This document shows positions 34,901 through 46,098 of a stretch of 64,000 bases of DNA, in pieces. The first letter of the stretch is position 1. Each line of letters begins with the position of its first letter. This DNA comes from Thuidium tamariscinum (Eukaryota > Streptophyta > Bryopsida > Hypnales > Thuidiaceae): the NCBI GenBank assembly GCA_947034885.2, contig OX344750.2:20392053-20456052 (forward strand), in the 5' to 3' direction. The notes beneath the pieces were generated by a model. It saw nothing but the letters and a program-made list of their open reading frames with translations. It was not told where the DNA came from and made no database searches. A program made the translations under genes and the position numbers.

Positions 34901-35905
34901 GCAATCATCAATTAGTTATTTTGTAGTTACAAACTGAAAAATAGAGTCTAATAGGGTTTCAACAAAATTGTTTTTGAATCTTCATTTCTTCTAGGGGAGG
35001 ACACTTCCCATTTTTTAGTAACCTACGTGAGGCGGAAGATAGGGTACATTTAAATAATTTTGGGTAAAATTTATAAAAAATTTATATATAAAATAGGGAA
35101 CATTAAAAAAGCAAACTGTTTTAAAAATAAAATAGGGATGATAATATGGCTGATTTTTCTACTTTATGGTAAAATAGGGTCTCTTTTAATGTTGCCAAGT
35201 AATGATTACAAGTAATTGATAGCCCCCCCTAAAAATATCCCACCGCCGCACTTGGGTCCCCCAAATACACAAGAAGTGTCCTCCCCGGGGATTTCTTACA
35301 ACTATTTAAAATAAAAAATGAATGCAATGTCAAAGATGACTAAAGGAACACTTGGCATGCATGTATCACTTTTGTATATTATTGTATTGAGCTTGAGAGA
35401 AATTACTAGAGCAATTGTCTTTATAATCGCAAGTTGTCTTTATAACTACAATATATTTCAAACCACTAATTGTCTGGATACTGTGGCCTTCTTTTGTCAT
35501 TTGATTCATTGAATTTGCAACCAATGATCAATTGAAATGAATCAAGTGTATGTAATAAAAAATGCATTATAAAAGAACAAGTATAAGAAAATTTTGCATC
35601 AATCACTAAGGCATCACAAAACTCACTTGATGCAAATATAACTACTAAATACTTGTACTTGTTGCCCTCTATTAGATATGTATTATCTTCACTTAAAAGT
35701 CTTTTATTAATGGTTTCTATACATATTCAAAATCAAAGTTAGAAATGTATTGCAAAGCAAGAAAGAAATTTATATATAGTTTTCATAATTTCATTTTATA
35801 CCAAAAAATCACCAATTTTCACCAATATATTTGTAGGATTCTAATTTTTAAATAAGAAATAATCGTCACTTTTGAAAAGAAGAGCAATTCAAGCACATAA
35901 AATAC
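34901..35905. other. AT-rich spacer, nothing recognised
   Basis: No gene, RNA or repeat boundaries recognised. Around 35020-35290 there is a short segment with C-runs and phrases such as 'ggggaggacacttcc' and 'gtgtcctccccgggg', a weak inverted pair that may be remnants of another element. Confidence 0.4.
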
Positions 35906-35909
35906 GTAC

Positions 35910-36701
35910 GGGTGAAAGTCGACTACGCCCCCCTAAAAAGTACGTCAGAAAAGTACTTTTTGAGGATGTATTTATATAAAGTACTTTTTTTTAGATAAAA
36001 TGAACATTATTTTTGCTTTCTAATTGATACCCATTGTAGGTACTTATATAGCGAAGGTATTCCACCACATTCTAATCCAATTTAGTGTTTCATCCATCTT
36101 CTATAAAGTACTTTATCGACAAAAAAAGTACGTCAAATTTGCAAAATAATTACAAAGTACTGTGTAGAGGCCACTTGAACAATAAAAAAGTCACAATAGT
36201 TTGCACAATGGTAGAATATATACTATGCAAGGGATTCTTGGTGATAGTAAGACTATAATTGGAATATCTATTGGAATTTGGAAGTCAAATGATCATTATC
36301 TTCAACGGAGGAAAAAAGACCAAAAAAACATTATTTTGGTTGATATTTTGATGAATAAAGCACTACGTATGCATATTGTAGGATGGCTAGTGCTTAAATT
36401 TCCAAAATTTTGAGTATTTTTATGACTTTTTTGTTTGCCTCTATTCATGAAAAAGTACTTATGGTACATTTAGTTTTAAACTTTCAACATTATCACCATT
36501 ATCTGTTTTTATATTCCATTAATCTTGGTCTATAAGTATGTTACTTTATAAAGGCAAGAGTCTACAACCCTCCATTTAAAGTTTCTTTATGTTCTAATGG
36601 TATTTCCACCAAAGTACTTTGCGTACTTGAAGTAGTTAATGTACACTCAAAGTACTCTTGATTTTTGCCGAAAGTGTACCTAGTGTAGTGTACTTTCACC
36701 C
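35910..36701. mobile_element. GGGTGAAAGT MITE (TSD GTAC)
   Basis: Left end GGGTGAAAGTCGAC and right end GTACTTTCACCC form inverted termini, flanked by GTAC at 35906-35909 and 36702-36705. Length is 792 bp and the interior is rich in AGTACTT motifs. The first six terminal bases (GGGTGA) and the 4-bp duplication match the GGGTGATTGC family, but the rest of the terminus differs, so this is a separate family, perhaps mobilised by a related enzyme. Confidence 0.75.
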
Positions 36702-36972
36702 GTACACCCAAAAGCGCCACTTATTCATACTAAGCCTAGTTCCTGCTATTAATTAGTTCAAATTTTTATGTAGTCTTGTTGGCAAGTGAAAGCATGTTCC
36801 AACGCACCAAAGAACGCAGGATTTGGATACCGTATGCAAAAGTTATTAACACTCAAAGTCTGTTTCTGAAAGCATCATCTACAGTCTGTGAACATGACTG
36901 ATTTCGGAAATGTATGTGCACTGTAAATGGCGCTTTTAGGAATAGGGCGCTTTTGGGTGTACCTACCTTAAA
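36702..36972. mobile_element. GTACACCC-AAAAGCGCC MITE, diverged relative of 22105-22388
   Basis: The left end is GTACACCCAAAAGCGCC and the right end is GGCGCTTTTGGGTGTAC followed by CTACCTTA. The interior shares 'ggcaagtgaaagca' and a 'gtatgcaaaagttatta' segment with the hairpin MITE at 22105-22388. Its left end directly abuts the preceding GTAC-flanked element and shares its GTAC. Confidence 0.65.
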
Positions 36973-37258
36973 GTGAGCAAAAATCTAAAACAAGATGCAA
37001 ATAGAACCATGCTTGGGAATTGGTAACTATGTGGCGCTATGCCATATCCAACCCAGGTCAGGAGCACTTGGATGATCAATACTGCTAGAAATCAGACTAA
37101 CTGGACAATTCTGTATCGATATTGGCCATTTGCATCTCGATAGTAGTCCAGAATCGTACAAGATCATACATAGTTGTTGTTTGGTGTAACTGCTTGTGCA
37201 TGAAGGCTACACATGATGCCCCTGCCGTTTATGACATCTTTCGATCCGCTTCTGCCAT

Positions 37259-37617
37259 ATTAGAGAAAATCTGGACTCTCCAGAGGGCCGCTAAGAAGTG
37301 GCGAAAGAGACCCTCATTACATTTATTTAGTATGAGGTAGAATTTTTCCCCTATAGTCGTGATGGACAAGTGTGGCATGTGCTCAACAGTGCAGCCAAAC
37401 GTCAGAGCTTCGAAATATGAGCTCTTCAACTTCATTGGACGAAAGCTGTAAAAATTGACATATTCTATGTGTCAGTGAAAATATTCACACAAGCTGAACC
37501 GCATCTCCTCTTAGGATTCGGGCACTTTATACAGAAATCAAGCTTACACAAAAATCCTTGTATAGACCGGCTTGTCAAAGTTAAACGGCCCTCTGGAGAG
37601 TCGATATTTTCTTTAAT
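37259..37617. mobile_element. ATTAGAG-type TIR element, short copy
   Basis: The left end carries TTAGAGAAAATCTGGACTCT then CCAGAGGGCCG. The right end carries CGGCCCTCTGGAGAGTCGATAT then TTTCTTTAAT. These are inverted. The CTCTCCAGAGGGCC block is shared with the termini of 52401-52971, but the interior is different. Confidence 0.6.
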
Positions 37618-39496
37618 GATTACGTGTAAGGAGCTTGCAGGGCGACTCAAGCTTCCATGGCGAACAAACGCTGGTTCCAAAGCTCCCAGAGCAATAAGGC
37701 GACCTGGACGGAAGATGATGCTTCATGCAAACGACACAATCAAGAAACCGTTTCAAAAATTTTGATTGGAAAATCGTTGCAAATTCGTCAAAGCGTAACT
37801 CATGCCCAATTACTGGACCGACTGCCGTCACAATGACTGAGTCGATCGCTCAATGAAGCAAAGAAATGACTTCCACTTCGATCCACTCAGGGTTGCAAAT
37901 GACGACTCTATTCGCCTTGATAGGCTGCATTACCGGCGTTCGAAATCCGCTAGTCATCTATTCACGGCAAATACTAATCCAAAGTCAACTCCAGAAATGA
38001 GTGTGAGAATAAGAATAATATTATTTTTCGTCATCGAAGAGTTGAATGGTTGAATGGAGGTGCCATGGAGATTTGCGAGCATCGACTGCAAACGGTGTGA
38101 ACAATTGAACAAGATCGAAATTCAATCCTGTGCAGCGTAGAATAAGCAAGGTGCTATGGCAAGTTAAGGATCGTGGAGAAAGTCCATGCAGGCAACGCCA
38201 TAAGTGTAGGTCGCAGCCTCTGTACTCAATTGTCGCAGTAGATGCATGATTGAAAGGGTTCCATACCTCCCGGCCTCTTCAAAAGTCCTAGATTTTAGCA
38301 ATATGAAAGTGCAGCTGTGTGGGCTGCTAGCCTGCTACTGCAAGGAAGCTTTCGCTTGGCCCTCTTCCAGGGAATCTTCAGGAGGGTCTCCTTCTGACTG
38401 GTGACCACGTGATGATGTTAGCTTGTTTGAATGTTTTTGGGAGTGGATCTGGGTTCCTGCAAGTCGCTGTCATCAGAGGGCGGGATGAGTCAGCGCGTTC
38501 GAATTTGCGCTAAGTGACTTCAGAGGTTGTCGGGTTTTTTTGCCGGATTTCTCAAAGATTGCGCAGGATTGATGAATTGGTGCTTTTAAGAATTCCTTTG
38601 CATTGTCTGAGGTTTGGTTGCGATTCTGGCACAGTTGTTGGGCGTTTCGGAGGAAGCATAGCCCTGGAGTTGGAGTTTGGAGCTTGAAGGTCCGAGGTAC
38701 TGAGAATTTTGAGCATTAAGGGTACTTCAGAGTTAGAGAGGTGGAGATCGAGGGTTTTGGGTTATCTACGATTCGCTCAGTTTGGATCTGGTGATCAATG
38801 GAGGGACGCTCGGTAAACAGAACCGAAAACGGGTCAGCGGGAATTGTAAGTAGAAAGAGTTGGGAGCAAGTCGATTCTGTACAACAAGGACCTGATCAAA
38901 TGCTAGCAATGCTTCTCGTAGGGACTGGTGCTACTCTTAAACTGCTAGTGAGCATTTTTGCCATATGTAGTATGACTTAAGCTTTGGTGCCGATCGCTAC
39001 ACAAAGGTCAAGCCGATATGATGCCATTGTTAGCAAGAGGTGGAGCTGGGTATATTTGTCAAGGCGCGATGTTTCGCGGCCGTAGAAATAGTGAAAAGTT
39101 TTTTTCGTTCGAGGTCAGTTTGGATATACACCCAAACCTCTTTGACCTTACAGCTGCGGACCCGACTTTTTGAATATGACCTAGTTTGAAGTGTTCAGGG
39201 TATCCTTGAATGTCCAGAGAATTTCGTAATTTAGAGGTTTGCGTACACTTTCAATTCACGTGATTAAGACTGCATTTTTCGTCTCGAGTGCATTGCGTTT
39301 GCCGTCAGAGTGATGCATTTTCGTTTCTGTCCTCGTGTATTGCGAAAGAGATGACCCGGATTATACCATGCAGGGAGTCGGCCAAGACTGAGGCGCTGCC
39401 TGAAAAATCAATGGCATTGTGAGCTCCTGGTGTGTTCAGTTCCTTTGAATGAGTACCCAGTGTAACATTCAAAACAGAAGAGGAGGTCAAGATTGA
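37618..39496. other. GC-richer single-copy region, possible upstream region of a lost gene
   Basis: Composition is clearly less AT-rich than the surrounding repeats and no repeat family is visible. No frame resembles a protein family. It leads directly into the WDR11-like exon fragment at 39497, so it may be the former promoter and leader of that gene. This is inference from position and composition. Confidence 0.35.
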
Positions 39497-39736
39497 GGAT
39501 GGCGGGGGTGGGTGTTGTTTCCCCCTCCAAGCAAAGAGAATGGAGGAGCCGTGCATTGCAGCCCACACGGGCTGGTGGCTTACGGTGCAGGCAGCAGCGT
39601 GGTTGTGATGGAGCCCCAGCTCGTGGTGGTTTTGCCGATGGCCCGCCCCCCCCCCCCCCCCTTTCTGAAGAATGCTCCCCTGCAAGGTCCCTCTCCTATC
39701 GTGACTGCTGTGCAATGGACTTCAGAGGGGATTTTA
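39497..39736 (+). pseudogene. Truncated N-terminal exon resembling plant WDR11
   Basis: A frame from after the TGA at 39494 reads FPPPSKENGGAVHCSPHGLV, then AYGAGSSVVV and VLPMARPPPPP, and after a C-run, SPIVTAVQWTSEG before TGA at 39737. In plant WDR11-type WD40 proteins the N-terminus has this order: a PGPPSRNNGG-like segment, a first beta-blade with a YGSGSSV-like strand, a VLPMPPPP linker and a PFVTAVRW strand. Here there is no in-frame ATG, no splice donor, and everything downstream of the first blade is missing. The frame ends where the repeat arm at 39737 begins. A pseudogene fragment is most likely. A first exon whose upstream exon I failed to see is the alternative. Confidence 0.55.
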
Positions 39737-40283
39737 TGAGAATTCTATGTCTAAAGTTCTAGTGAAGAAAATACAACTTGTAATATTTTAATTTGTAAAA
39801 AATAGGATTTATTTTTTTTAAATACATAAAAATACGACATTTGAAAAAACTTTTTGATGATGAGATTTGACCAAAAAATTCACCAAAATAATGTTTTATA
39901 CCTTTGGAAAAAATACAGAATGAAGCTCTCTTTGTGGACTTCTACAACACTTAAAAATAAGTATTTTTAGAATTTCTTTGGACAGTAGGTATGAGTCTAC
40001 TTGGAGACCATCCCCTCCAAAGTTTAGGTCAAAATTCATTTTTTTGGAGATAAATGGTGCTCAAAACCTCTAAATTGAGTATTGTGAGAAATTTTTGGGG
40101 CTATTTAAAAATACTAAATAAAATTTTTAAAATTTTCAAAATTCATTATAGATACATAATAGCTATGAGTAGCTTTCCTATAAGTTTTGAGTTATTTGGA
40201 GCTAAAATACAAAAGTTATGGTCAAAAAATAAGTAAAAAACTAGAATGTGACAAAAGGCTTTAAGTGTTTCTTGCAATCACCC
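39737..40283. mobile_element. Solo arm of the palindromic GGGTCATTGC element
   Basis: This matches the right half of 46099-47187, from GAGAATTCTATGTC at the palindrome centre to GTGTTTCTTGCAATCACCC at the terminus. Only one arm is present; the other is replaced by the WDR11-like fragment. The flank after CCC is TAGAG, and no partner duplication exists because the left end is missing. Confidence 0.75.
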
Positions 40284-42009
40284 TAGAGTGTAGACATAAA
40301 AACTTAGTTTGTTTCATTGAATGTCACCTAAAATCTGTCATCTAAAATACAAGTTTCTTATAGTGCTTGTATGCCAATTAGATAGGTAAATTTTCACGAA
40401 ACCAATCTGTGTAGTAGACAATCAACTGCTAGGAATTCTTTGCATTCTCTTGTCACCAGATTGTACACCAATATGTGCTTGTAGGACTAGGATGTGTGAT
40501 TCTTTAACTACTCATTCAACAATTCTGCCACTAGCTTTGTGGTATTTGAAGTCGACGAGGGATTGGAATTGACAATCATCGAGTTCAAGCACTCGTTGCA
40601 GCAAATCAAGACAATGCCACTTCTATCCTTGATCAAGAATAGATTGCTTGTGTTGGCAATGATGTTGTTTTGAAGGTTGTTAAAGTGGAGCTATTCATGC
40701 AAAAGATTTGTCATAGAAGGGAGTAGATGTACCCTTTCTACATGCGTATTCTATGCTAGGGTACTAGATTCTTGACCATGACAACCACGGATACATCTTT
40801 GATCACGAACAACAATAAATCTACTTTATATTGGTTTGCAAGCATTCAAAATGAAAGATGTGTGTTCTTGGGCAAAAGATTCTCCTCTTTCGTTCTTAGC
40901 AATGATTGGGAAGTACTAATCTTGGATGTTATCTAATGTCTAAGCCTTTGTAATGCATGCAATATTAGAAGAATCTTACATTGTTCATCTTGGGCAATTG
41001 AGTTCAATGTGCTTGTGAATCAAAAGGAATGGCATGTAGTGCTACATTGCCAAGTCGCCGATGTTATTCATCTCCAATTCCAAGTGATGAGTTTGTTCAT
41101 CAAGATCAGTCATGTTGGCATCCATGGTCAACATATTGTATAATTTGTGAGTCAATTCTACACATTGAACATTTATCTAATATGTTAGTAATGATGGAAA
41201 TATGGAATTGATTGAATTTGGCATTTTAGGGTTCAAAAGTCGTGCATCAATGCAATACGGCATAGAAAAATAGAAAAGGCTAAGCTAGCTATACGTAGTG
41301 AATGCAAACATAGCTAGTAGAATCCAAGTTACTTATTGCAATCTTCTTACAATTTGCCTTTTTCTTTTGTTATTAATCAATTAATGTTCATCAATTACTC
41401 CGATCCTTATTGTTTTCAAACTCTACTCAAAAGCAAGAAAATAATGTAAAATTGCCCTTGAGCTAGATTCAAGCAAATGTTCACGAGACTAATAATGTAG
41501 GTTACTCTTACAATGGAAAGAGAGGCTAATTACCTTGGTTAGATCGACTATAGAATGCAATAATGAGAAGAAAATGCCTTGACATCAATAGATTGTCCAA
41601 AATAATGTGACAGACAGTAGTAAGGCAACAACCTGAGTAAACCCTAGAAAGCATTGTAAATGTTTCTACCATGAAGGTGAGCAATTACAAGAAATGATGG
41701 AGAATATGTATTTCACACCTACAAGTTGGATATGAAAACCTAGTGACAAGTTGATGAAGCCTATATACACCAAAGATTGCGAGGAATGCAAGCATGAGAA
41801 CAAGAATCATGATGACGAAAGCTTTCACAAATACCTTTTAAAAACACACTTTTAAAGAACAATTGATCACATGATGGTAATAATAGTTCTTACAATAACA
41901 ATGAAAGAAATTTGTGCTAGCTAGCAATCATGTGAGAAAAGTGCATGCTTACTACTTCTACGGAGAGAGAATTGCAAGAAAGAATTGTATCCAACATGGT
42001 ATTTTTTCA
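40284..42009. other. Unrecognised spacer
   Basis: Moderately AT-rich with short frames only. A stretch around 40540-41250 has a less repetitive, coding-like texture but is full of stops on both strands and matches no family I recognise. It could be an old decayed gene or retroelement. Confidence 0.35.
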
Positions 42010-43005
42010 TATTTGAAGAAGTGCCATAGTGGCAATAAAAAATGTTATAGTGGTGCTCCAAATTCTTAGGTCCAAATTGCAACATTTATGGGTGATTGCA
42101 AGAAAGATTGGTACTATTTTGCGTCACACTTTGAATGACGGAGTTGTTATTGATTATAACTTTTAAAGTATGAACTATATTAACTTGAAATTTTGATTGA
42201 AGATGTCTGATATGACAATAATCAAATTAATTATTTTTCAAAAAATTTCAAAAATCATTTTATGATTAAACTTCAATTAAGCTAATTTGTCATACTTTGC
42301 AGTTTAGGGTTTTTTAGTACTGGGGAGCATCCAAAATTAATGATATAAAGCTAAAATTTTTGTGGCCTATTTCCATACTAGGTAGGCCTATTTCTACCAT
42401 AGGAAATCTCAAAAATCATTATTCTCTTTCCTCTACATGTGCGCTAACAAGCCTCCCTTGTGCTCATACTTTTGAACATTTAAGATGGTTTTGAGATCAT
42501 TCTTTTGGTGAAATCTCTTCATCATAAAGTTTTTCCAAATTTTCAATTTTTTGTTTAAAAAAATTCTTTTCCCTATTTTTTACAAATTAAAATGTCAAAG
42601 TACCTATTTTTATGAAAATTTGCACTTTTCTAGTTCTCCTCCTTAGAGAAATTTTCTACACTTAGGGTACCTTCCTAGGATACCTTCTTCTTAGAGGTAT
42701 ATATATAAAACACATTTTTTATATTAAATTTTTTTTTCTAATTATATAGTATTCCCAAAAATTTCAGCAATACTGTAGAAAACGCTACCAAAATCAGTCA
42801 GTCTTTCTTGCAGTGACCCTCATCCACTTATTGGATGTTTACTATGGTTTTTATCCATGATTAGGCGATTTCATCTAATTTTTTTTCAAATTTCAAAGTT
42901 GTCTAGTGATTTCATCCCAAGTTTTTTAGCATTTTTTGCAATGTTTTTTAGCCAGATTATTTTTTTTGGTGCAATCTGGCACTAGAAAGCCAAAAAAAAT
43001 CCCTA
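42010..43005. repeat. Paralogous repeat, occupied by a MITE
   Basis: Sequence on both sides of the MITE at 42090-42819 matches 43954-44190: 'gccatagtgg...gctccaaa' and 'gcaacatt' to the left, 'ttggatgt-tactatggtttt' through 'ttttttagcca...tggtgcaa' to the right. Both ends of the repeat are indistinct. Confidence 0.7.
42090..42819. mobile_element. GGGTGATTGC-family MITE, copy (TSD TTAT/TCAT)
   Basis: Starts GGGTGATTGCAAGAAAGATT and ends GTCTTTCTTGCAGTGACCC, 730 bp. Left flank TTAT (42086-42089) and right flank TCAT (42820-42823) differ by one base; the empty paralogous site at 43954-44190 has TCAT. The interior includes the same 'ttctccta/ttctcctcctta-agag' motif as other family members. It is non-coding. 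Confidence 0.82.
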
Positions 43006-43134
43006 GTGTCGAGCCAACAACAAGTTTAACACTAAATCACTAATGAAGTCTGAGACTTGAGGAAAAAAAAGGTTGGCCCTTGAAAACCAGCATTGCAATG
43101 GCAACAACTACAAATCCAAAAGGAATTGGATTAA

Positions 43135-43378
43135 CCCCCAAGTGTCACAATCAAAATAGCTTTAAAGATGGGACCATTTTTAAGAAAAAAACATAACTTA
43201 AATTTGAATTGATTATTGCATTCTTCACTATATAGATCTATAGCCAACAACGGCCTCATCAATCTAGACTCATTTCTTTTGGAAAAATCCACTGTTACGA
43301 TGCAAACATTATAAGGTTTGATGAACCGAGTCTTCTAAAATCAAAAGTCTGAAAAACATCTCCTATGACGTTCAAGGG
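43135..43378. mobile_element. Short TTAA-flanked element, copy G
   Basis: TTAA at 43131-43134 and 43379-43382 flank 244 bp with ends CCCCCAAGTGTCA and TGACGTTCAAGGG. These are imperfect inverted repeats. It fits the TTAA family's end rules but is diverged and short. Confidence 0.45.
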
Positions 43379-43953
43379 TTAAATTGGAGGTCTTTAAACC
43401 TTAAGGCCTACCTTCCATATAAGTCTAGGCATGTTTTGAATGCTTAATGAATAGACAATGATTCAACTTTTTTTTCTTCTCAAAAAAGTTTTTCAATCAT
43501 CCAAAGTATTCAGGCTAGGTATCGTTTTCTGTAAAAACATGAGGAAGTATTAGAGATAAAAATTCATTTATTTAAGTACTCAATCTTTTCACTAAAATAC
43601 TTGTGAACTTAGAATTGAACTCGTATTTTTATTTTGTATCTCTAGATTATACTAATGGTACTTGAATGACATACAAATCAAGATGGGAGCATTAATAATT
43701 TGCAAACTTTGGAAGAGAATTTGCGAGTAAAAGGATCAAGGTTTTGGTTTTGGCAATTGGCACTAATACAATGATATCTTCAAAAGTATTGCAGTACAAT
43801 TTTTTCAAATTTAAGAGTTTGTGACTTTGTGTATTTGAAATCGATTGTATTGGTAAATATGAAAGTAATTTCATTGCAACCAAATCTCGGTAGTACTTCT
43901 GGAATGACACCTTGTTATCAAGGCTTTTTTTTCCCATTTTTGGATAATTATAG

Positions 43954-44190
43954 TCATAGTGGTGACATAAAATATTATAGGGATGCTCCAAACTGCAACA
44001 TTCATCTATTTCTTGGATGTATAGTATGGTTTTCATTCAAAATTAGGCTCATTCATTTAATATTTTTCTTTACTTCAAAATTGTTTGGTGATTTCATCCA
44101 AATTTTTTCAGCATTTATTTGGGTGTTTTTTAGCCAAATTCTTTTTTCTGGTGCAAAAAAATTGGCACCAAAAAGCCAAATTTGGTGAAA
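43954..44190. repeat. Paralogous repeat, unoccupied site
   Basis: The same repeat as 42010-43005 but continuous across the insertion point, reading 'gcaacattcatctatttcttgg' where the other copy is interrupted. It serves as the empty site for the MITE at 42090-42819. Confidence 0.7.
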
Positions 44191-45230
44191 GTTTGAAGAT
44201 TATGAAAGTAGTTAGGTTTTCAGTTTTTACTAATTTTATGGTGGAAACACCCAAAACCATCCAAATAAGGAATTCAACATAGTTGAAAACATTTTTTTTC
44301 TAGAAATAATATTTTTCTAGTATTAGTGAGTGAAATTCATGAATATTAAACAAAAAAAAGATTTTTCAAATGTCGTATATAATTTCTATGATTTTACAAA
44401 GTGTTGGCTCCCCTAGACTAGTGGAACTATTCAATAGATGCCCCTAAATTTGAGTGCCGCTAAAATCAATAGTGAGTCAATCACATTATAGTATGTGTCC
44501 TTAATATGCATCAACAAATTAAAGTGAAGCATTTAGCAAACACATTAATTGTAGTCTAGGGATGGTGCATTAGAGGATTTTTGAGGCCATTGAAAGATTG
44601 CGGGTTTCCGGATTGCAGGAACGCAGTTTCTGTTGTGTAAACAAAAATCCTACGTAGTTGAAAGAGTGCCACATCATACTTTATTTTTTTTTTGGACTTT
44701 TTTTCTTATTTCAAAACCCCAATTTTATTTTATTTTTTGTTTGGATAAATGCTGGCCTAACAGTGGCCAACAGTTATAGGAACAGTTTTGGGGAACCACT
44801 CCAAAACGGCCCTTTGGAGGCCTCAAATCCCCTCTAAAGTTGGATGGGCCTAAGACTCTAAGGTTCACTGCAAGGTACAAGGATGATTTTAGGTGTTTCT
44901 CCCTTAGATAATAAATAAGACATAGAATTTATTTTGATCTGCAAATTTGGAAATTTAAAAAAAAATGAAATGAAATTTACTACTTAGGAGCTTTAATTGA
45001 GGTTGTTAGAACTCTCTATTTCAATTATTTTGTAATAAATTCTAAAAATTTCCTTATAATCCCAAATTCCCAATATAAATGATTTTTGTGGTTTAGATTG
45101 CAATTATGCTTGCCTATTTTTAACTTGCTTGGACTTTAATTGATAGATAATTAGTAATTATAGTGAAAAACTTGAAGATTCCAAAGAAAAAAATGGATTT
45201 GTGAAATTGATAATTCAACTATGTACACAT
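44191..45230. other. AT-rich spacer, nothing recognised
   Basis: No gene or complete element. A short segment at about 44800-44825 (ACGGCCCTTTGGAGGCCTC) resembles the inner block of the ATTAGAG-type termini and may be a remnant. Confidence 0.4.
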
Positions 45231-45234
45231 TTAA

Positions 45235-45600
45235 CTCCTAAAGCCTTGAGGTGCGTTTTTTGGCAACATAAGTTTTTTGGGCAACTCATTACGAATGGAG
45301 TTCTTAGTTTTTTTTCTTTAAAATTTTTACACAAAATGTGCCCAAGGAGTAGCTTTAAGGACCAATAATTTTTGTAATTTTGAATTTGTGGTTAAAAAGT
45401 TATGGCATGATATGTTGTTTTCTTTACTTGGAGGGCGGCCCGGGCAGCTGAAAAAACTTCTTTAAAAAAACTTTTTTTTCAAAAAACAACAACTTCAAAT
45501 TGATTCTTTAGTTTTTTACAAACATAAGAAGCTTTTTTTGATTCCATTTGGGTTAATGAGTCAAAAATTATGAGGAATTTTAGTTTGCAGCTAGATGTGT
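45235..45600. mobile_element. Truncated TTAA-family copy F
   Basis: After TTAA at 45231-45234 the sequence starts CTCCTAAAGCCTTGAGG and aligns in reverse complement with the right part of 56685-57612. It passes through the 'ttttttgggca' block, the 'agtagctttaagg' block, the 'gggcagctg/gggcagatg' block and 'caaattgattcttta'. The match fades near 45600 and no second terminus is found. Confidence 0.65.
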
Positions 45601-46098
45601 AATCTATCAACTTTGACTCTTTGAAGAGCCATATCCTATAACTTACAACAATATAACTTATATCATTTAGACCCAAAGATGCGTTCTTGCATCTTGTTTT
45701 TAAGTATATGTGTCGCACACTCACACCTTATATCGCTTTTACTTTGTCCCAACTCCAAAGCACTATGGTCCCTAGTCTACTTCAAATTCATTTCTATTCA
45801 TCTAAATAGCTCTTCTAAGACTAAAAAAACATCTTTCATGGTCATTATGACTTAGATGCCTTATAGTGAAGGTCGTGACATGTGTATTGTCTTAGTAGTT
45901 ATCCTTATAATTTGATTTGAAAATGAGAATTTCATCCAATTTTTGTTGGAAATTGTCCTCATTTTTTGATTTTGTAATGGAAATTGTTAATTCTCCAACA
46001 CACCAACATGCAATATCACCCTACACAAAGGCTAAATTAAAAAATGATCAAGTCATTTTGTGAAGAAGTGTCACATGTCATCTTGCAATTGGAGTGAA

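Noticed and set aside
39649..39661. Run of about 20 C as a sequencing error that breaks the WDR11-like frame
   Set aside because: The frame continues correctly through the run as printed, with conserved residues on both sides, so a length error is not needed, though the run's length may still be unreliable.
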